From Gordonia humi (lineage in GTDB: Bacteria; Actinomycetota; Actinomycetes; Mycobacteriales; Mycobacteriaceae), in contig NZ_JACIFP010000001.1 of NCBI RefSeq assembly GCF_014197435.1, positions 4,216,001 to 4,280,000 on the forward strand: a DNA stretch of 64,000 nt, read 5' to 3'. The position numbers and the translations under genes are program-made. This document shows positions 61,021 through 64,000 of this stretch, piece after piece; position 1 is the stretch's first letter, and each line of letters opens with the position of its first letter. A model generated the notes under the pieces. The model was not told where the DNA came from. It worked only from the letters and a program-made list of their open reading frames with translations, and did no database searches.

Positions 61021-61761
61021 ATGCACGACGTTCTCGTACACCAGGGAGACGACGGCGTCCTGCGCCTGACCCTGAACCGGCCGTCGACGCTCAACGCGAT
61101 CACCCTGGACATGCAACGAACGATCGACGATCGGTTGCGCGCCGCGGCGAAGGACGACGCCGTGCGCGCGGTGGTCCTGGCCGGGGCCGGGAGCCGAGCG
61201 TTCAGCTCCGGCTACGACATCACCGAACTCACCGCCGTCGACCAGGACGACATCGCCCGCCACCTGACCGAACGCGACGAGTTGCTGTGGCGGTACCTGA
61301 CGTTTCCGAAACCGACCGTCGCCGCCGTCGCCGGCGTGTCCCGCGGCGCGGGCACCCTGTACGCGGCGTGTTCGGACATCCGTGTCGGCGATCCGGCGAC
61401 GTCCATCGCCGTCACCGCGGTGACCTATGCCGGCGTCGGTCTGACCTGGCTGCTCGGTTCGCTCGTCGGCGACGCACACGCCCGCGACCTGCTGATGACC
61501 GCACGCGCGGTCACCGGCATCGACGCCGCGGCGATCGGATTGATCACCCGGTTCACCGACGACGCCGACCACGGCGCCCTCGCGGTGGCGCGTCAGATCG
61601 CCGCACAGCCGCCCTCGGGTGTGCAGCAGGTGAAGGCGCTGCTGCACGACGAGCGACGACGCGCCGGCTTCGACGCCGAATCGCGGGCGAACAGATCACT
61701 GGCACAGAGCACGACGATGGCCGACACCTTCGCCGGGTTCGCCGCGAGCAGATCCTCATGA
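61021..61761 (+). CDS. crotonase-family protein with altered active site
   Basis: A 246-residue protein. The oxyanion loop reads AFSSGYDITEL where FCAGADL is usual. The two positions that carry Glu in hydratases read GVSRGAGTLYAACSD and TYAGVGLTWLLGS; neither has Glu. So a normal hydratase mechanism is unlikely; a lyase, decarboxylase or isomerase role is possible. Five bases after the Rieske gene; stop overlaps the next ATG. Confidence 0.85.
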   Translation: MHDVLVHQGDDGVLRLTLNRPSTLNAITLDMQRTIDDRLRAAAKDDAVRAVVLAGAGSRAFSSGYDITELTAVDQDDIARHLTERDELLWRYLTFPKPTVAAVAGVSRGAGTLYAACSDIRVGDPATSIAVTAVTYAGVGLTWLLGSLVGDAHARDLLMTARAVTGIDAAAIGLITRFTDDADHGALAVARQIAAQPPSGVQQVKALLHDERRRAGFDAESRANRSLAQSTTMADTFAGFAASRSS

Positions 61762-62435
61762 GCGTCGAGTACTCCGCGCACACCGCGGACGAGTCGGTCG
61801 CCGTCGCCGAGGTGTCCTGGATCGACGACCTGCCACTGTCCGAGCCGGCCGACGACGCCTTCGCCGACCTCACCGCGGCGGTCCGCGAACTGCAGGAGGC
61901 GTTCACCCGATCCCGGCCCGACGCCGACACCGCCGTCGACGTGGCGGACCGCCTGCGCGCCGCCGCGGCGCTGCTCCGCGACCAGGAGGTGTCCGAGGAC
62001 GAGCAACTCGCCGGTCGGCTCTGGTCGCGGGCCGGCCGCGGGCAGACGATGGCCCCCGACCTGGTGTTCGACGAGGTCGGCGAGGATCACGCACGCGGAC
62101 ACGTGATCATCGAGCGCTTCCATTCGGGGCGCTATGCGCTCAACGGCGGCGTGACTCCGATGATCTTCGACGAGATCCTGTCGCGCCTGGGAAACGCCCA
62201 CGGCCGACGATGGGCGCGCACCGCGAGCATGACCGTCGACTACCGGGCTCCCGCACCCCTGTTCACGCCGCTCACCGTGACCGCTGAGCTCATCGACCAG
62301 GTCGGCCGTAAACGCCGACTCCGCGGGGCCATCACGCACGGCGACCGACTGATCGCCGAAGCCCACGGGCTCTGGATCGAGACGCGCCCCGAGCACGACA
62401 CCCGCACGCCCACCGACCGAGGAGACTCCCGATGA
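61758..62435 (+). CDS. hot-dog fold PaaI-like thioesterase with extra N-terminal domain
   Basis: A 225-residue protein. The C-terminal half has the hot-dog pattern: GHVIIERFHSGRYALNGGVTPMIFDEIL, then ASMTVDYRAPAPLFTPLTVTAEL and GDRLIAEAHGLWI. The catalytic Asp/Glu is in FDEIL after the helix. The N-terminal 90 residues are acidic helices with no family match. Probably releases free acids from CoA. Confidence 0.85.
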   Translation: MSVEYSAHTADESVAVAEVSWIDDLPLSEPADDAFADLTAAVRELQEAFTRSRPDADTAVDVADRLRAAAALLRDQEVSEDEQLAGRLWSRAGRGQTMAPDLVFDEVGEDHARGHVIIERFHSGRYALNGGVTPMIFDEILSRLGNAHGRRWARTASMTVDYRAPAPLFTPLTVTAELIDQVGRKRRLRGAITHGDRLIAEAHGLWIETRPEHDTRTPTDRGDSR

Positions 62436-63664
62436 GCGGATACTCGCTCCTGTCCGGACTTCGTGTACTCGAAGTCGCCCAGCTCGCCCCGTCGTCGGTC
62501 GGCGGACACCTGGCCGATCTCGGCGCCGACGTCATCAAGATCGAGGCCCCCGGCCTCGGCGACCCCGTCCGGGTCGGCGGCGCCCGCGCCGTCGGCTCCC
62601 CCGACGGTCCCGCGTTCATGCACTTGCGGTGGAACCGCGGTAAGCGGTCGGTGGAACTCGACCTGCGCGACGACGCCGACCGCCGGACGTTCCTCGCCAT
62701 CGCCCGCACCTGCGACGCCGTCATCGAGGGCATGCGCGGCGGCTACCTGGACTGGCTCGGCATCGGGTTCGACGAACTGTGCCGGGCGAATCCGGCGATC
62801 GTGCTGTGCACGGTGTCCGGCATGGGCACCGACGGCCCTTACCGGACGATGGGCACCGGCGGCCCGGTGTTCGACGCCTACGCGGGTCTGCGCGAGGTCA
62901 CCACGCCCGATGCGCCGCCGACCGAGGGCATGGCCGGGTCGACGACCCCGCCCATCGCCATGTACGCGCTCGGCGCGCACGGCGCGATGGCCCTGCTGGC
63001 CGCCGTGCACCGGGCGAATCGGACCGGTGTCGGCGCGCACGTCGAGGTCGCCGGGATCGACGTCGCCGCCGCCTGGATGCCCGACCTCGTCGACGCCGAA
63101 CTCAACCGCGACCGGTCCATGCCGCGACCGACGTGGCTGCCCGACGGCAGGCTTCCCGACTGGCCGCGCCTGGAGGCCTACCGCACCGGCGACGGCCACG
63201 CGATCCTGTTCGGCTCGCACGTCGAGAAGTTCTGGCACAACTTCTTACGGGCGGTGGGCCGCGACGACCTGATCGAAGTGGACCTGACCTCGGTCGACGA
63301 CGAGGCGCCCGCTCGGGCGGACCGCGTCTGGCGTGCTCTCACCGAGATCTTCGCGACCCGCACCCGGGCCGAGTGGATCGACCTGTTCGTCGAGCACGGC
63401 ATCGCCGGGGGACCCGTCAACTCCGTCGCCGACATGCTCGCCGACCCGCATTTCCGCGCCCGCGAGACCACCTACCGCGTCGACTACCCCGGCGTCGGCG
63501 AACTCGAATTCGTCGCCAGCCCGGTCCGGGTCCGCGGCGAGGAGTTCGCCCCCGATCTGCCACCGCGCCTCGGCGGCCACACCGACGACGTCCTGTCCGC
63601 TCTTCCCACTTCAGCCCCCGCTTCAGCCCCCACCTCTGAGCCCACCCCTAGGAGCACCCCGTGA
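62432..63664 (+). CDS. CaiB/BaiF family III CoA-transferase
   Basis: A 410-residue protein. LEVAQLAPSSVGGHLADLGADVIKIEAPG is the CoA-binding fold; VSGMGTDGPYRTMGTGGPVFDAYAGL and GIAGGPVNSVADMLADPHFRAR are family hallmarks. The Asp expected after the fold is in FDAYAGL, typical for transferases. The last 17 residues are Ala/Pro/Ser/Thr repeats. Overlaps both neighbours by four bases. Confidence 0.9.
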   Translation: MSGYSLLSGLRVLEVAQLAPSSVGGHLADLGADVIKIEAPGLGDPVRVGGARAVGSPDGPAFMHLRWNRGKRSVELDLRDDADRRTFLAIARTCDAVIEGMRGGYLDWLGIGFDELCRANPAIVLCTVSGMGTDGPYRTMGTGGPVFDAYAGLREVTTPDAPPTEGMAGSTTPPIAMYALGAHGAMALLAAVHRANRTGVGAHVEVAGIDVAAAWMPDLVDAELNRDRSMPRPTWLPDGRLPDWPRLEAYRTGDGHAILFGSHVEKFWHNFLRAVGRDDLIEVDLTSVDDEAPARADRVWRALTEIFATRTRAEWIDLFVEHGIAGGPVNSVADMLADPHFRARETTYRVDYPGVGELEFVASPVRVRGEEFAPDLPPRLGGHTDDVLSALPTSAPASAPTSEPTPRSTP

Positions 63665-64000
63665 ACCTCGCCAGCCTCGTCCGCCATTGGGGCAAGACCC
63701 GACCCGACCACCAGGCAGTCGTCTTCGGCGACACCGTGATCACCTGGGCACAGCTCGACGCCTCGAGCGACGCGGTGGCTCGCGGTCTCGCCGCGCGCGG
63801 CGTCGGCAAGGGCGACCGCGTCGGGATGCTCGGCCTCAACCGCCCCGAGCTCGTGGAGGTGATCCTCGGCACTGTCAAACTCGGCGCGGTGTGCGTCCCG
63901 TTCAACTTCCGTCTCACCGCGACCGAACTGGCGCCGATGGTCGCCGACGCGGACCCGGCCGTCGTGGTGGCCGAGAACGCACTGAGCCACCTGCTCGAGA
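63661..64000 (+). CDS. AMP-dependent acyl-CoA ligase (3' partial)
   Basis: Starts at GTG 63661, overlapping the CoA-transferase stop (GTGA) with AGGAG seven bases upstream. The visible 113 residues, NLASLVRHWGKTRPDHQAVVFGD onward with GDRVGMLGLNRPELVEVILGTVKLGAVCVPFNFRLT, are the N-terminal subdomain of an adenylate-forming ligase. The catalytic motifs lie beyond the window. Confidence 0.85.
   Translation, partial: MNLASLVRHWGKTRPDHQAVVFGDTVITWAQLDASSDAVARGLAARGVGKGDRVGMLGLNRPELVEVILGTVKLGAVCVPFNFRLTATELAPMVADADPAVVVAENALSHLLE

Overview
The window is GC-rich actinobacterial DNA of the Gordonia/Williamsia/Rhodococcus kind (Mycobacteriales). The reasons are a complete yrbE-mce lipid-import operon, an Ada-AlkA fusion followed by ogt (the arrangement of Mycobacterium tuberculosis Rv1317c-Rv1316c), several acyl-CoA synthetases and dehydrogenases, F420-type LLM oxidoreductases, an Rv3651-like protein and a KstR-type operator. 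The genus is inference. Except for one IS30-family element the window looks chromosomal.

Layout. 1-2.8 kb: end of a 3-hydroxyisobutyrate-dehydrogenase-like gene, then a CMD-family protein, a methyltransferase and an epimerase. 2.8-8.3 kb: minus-strand run of HsaA-like flavin oxygenase, LLM oxidoreductase and two acyl-CoA synthetases, behind a KstR-like palindrome. 8.5-15.5 kb: tightly coupled minus-strand operon of AfsA-like butyrolactone synthase, HAD phosphatase, MFS exporter, P450, FAD monooxygenase and an Rv3651-like PAS/GAF protein; this is the most novel system here and looks like a small signalling-molecule or secondary-metabolite pathway. 15.9-25 kb: mixed single genes (two MpaB/TetR- and NmrA/TetR-type divergent pairs with strong palindromic operators, ArfB, esterase, VOC, hemerythrin, LLM). 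25-31.7 kb: conserved housekeeping and repair genes (YchF, AI-2E permease, AlkA, Ogt, RmuC, DUF6542-like). 31.8-41.8 kb: Mce transporter operon, transcribed yrbEA-yrbEB-mceA-F-Mas-MceG, with its ATPase gene at the end of the same operon.

41.9-57.7 kb: a catabolic block holding an aldehyde dehydrogenase, crotonase, a tandem (double) TetR regulator, alpha/beta hydrolase, nitroreductase, MpaB/Lcp-type oxygenase, AMACR-type CoA-racemase, two LCAD-type dehydrogenases, a Baeyer-Villiger monooxygenase and a long-chain acyl-CoA synthetase. The same promoter motif (core CTGAACACTATGT) recurs in front of these units on both strands, so they probably form one regulon, interrupted by an IS30 insertion at 49.94-51.37 kb. 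The enzyme set fits oxidation of a ketone to an ester, hydrolysis, oxidation of the released alcohol or aldehyde, CoA activation and beta-oxidation.

57.7-64 kb: secreted lipase divergent from a crotonase, then a tightly overlapped operon of Rieske oxygenase, a divergent crotonase, hot-dog thioesterase, CaiB-type CoA-transferase and an acyl-CoA ligase cut off by the window end. A second motif, AAACCTATCT-N5-AGATTT, is shared between the lipase/crotonase promoter region and the Rieske operon promoter, suggesting joint control. No rRNA, tRNA or CRISPR array was found.
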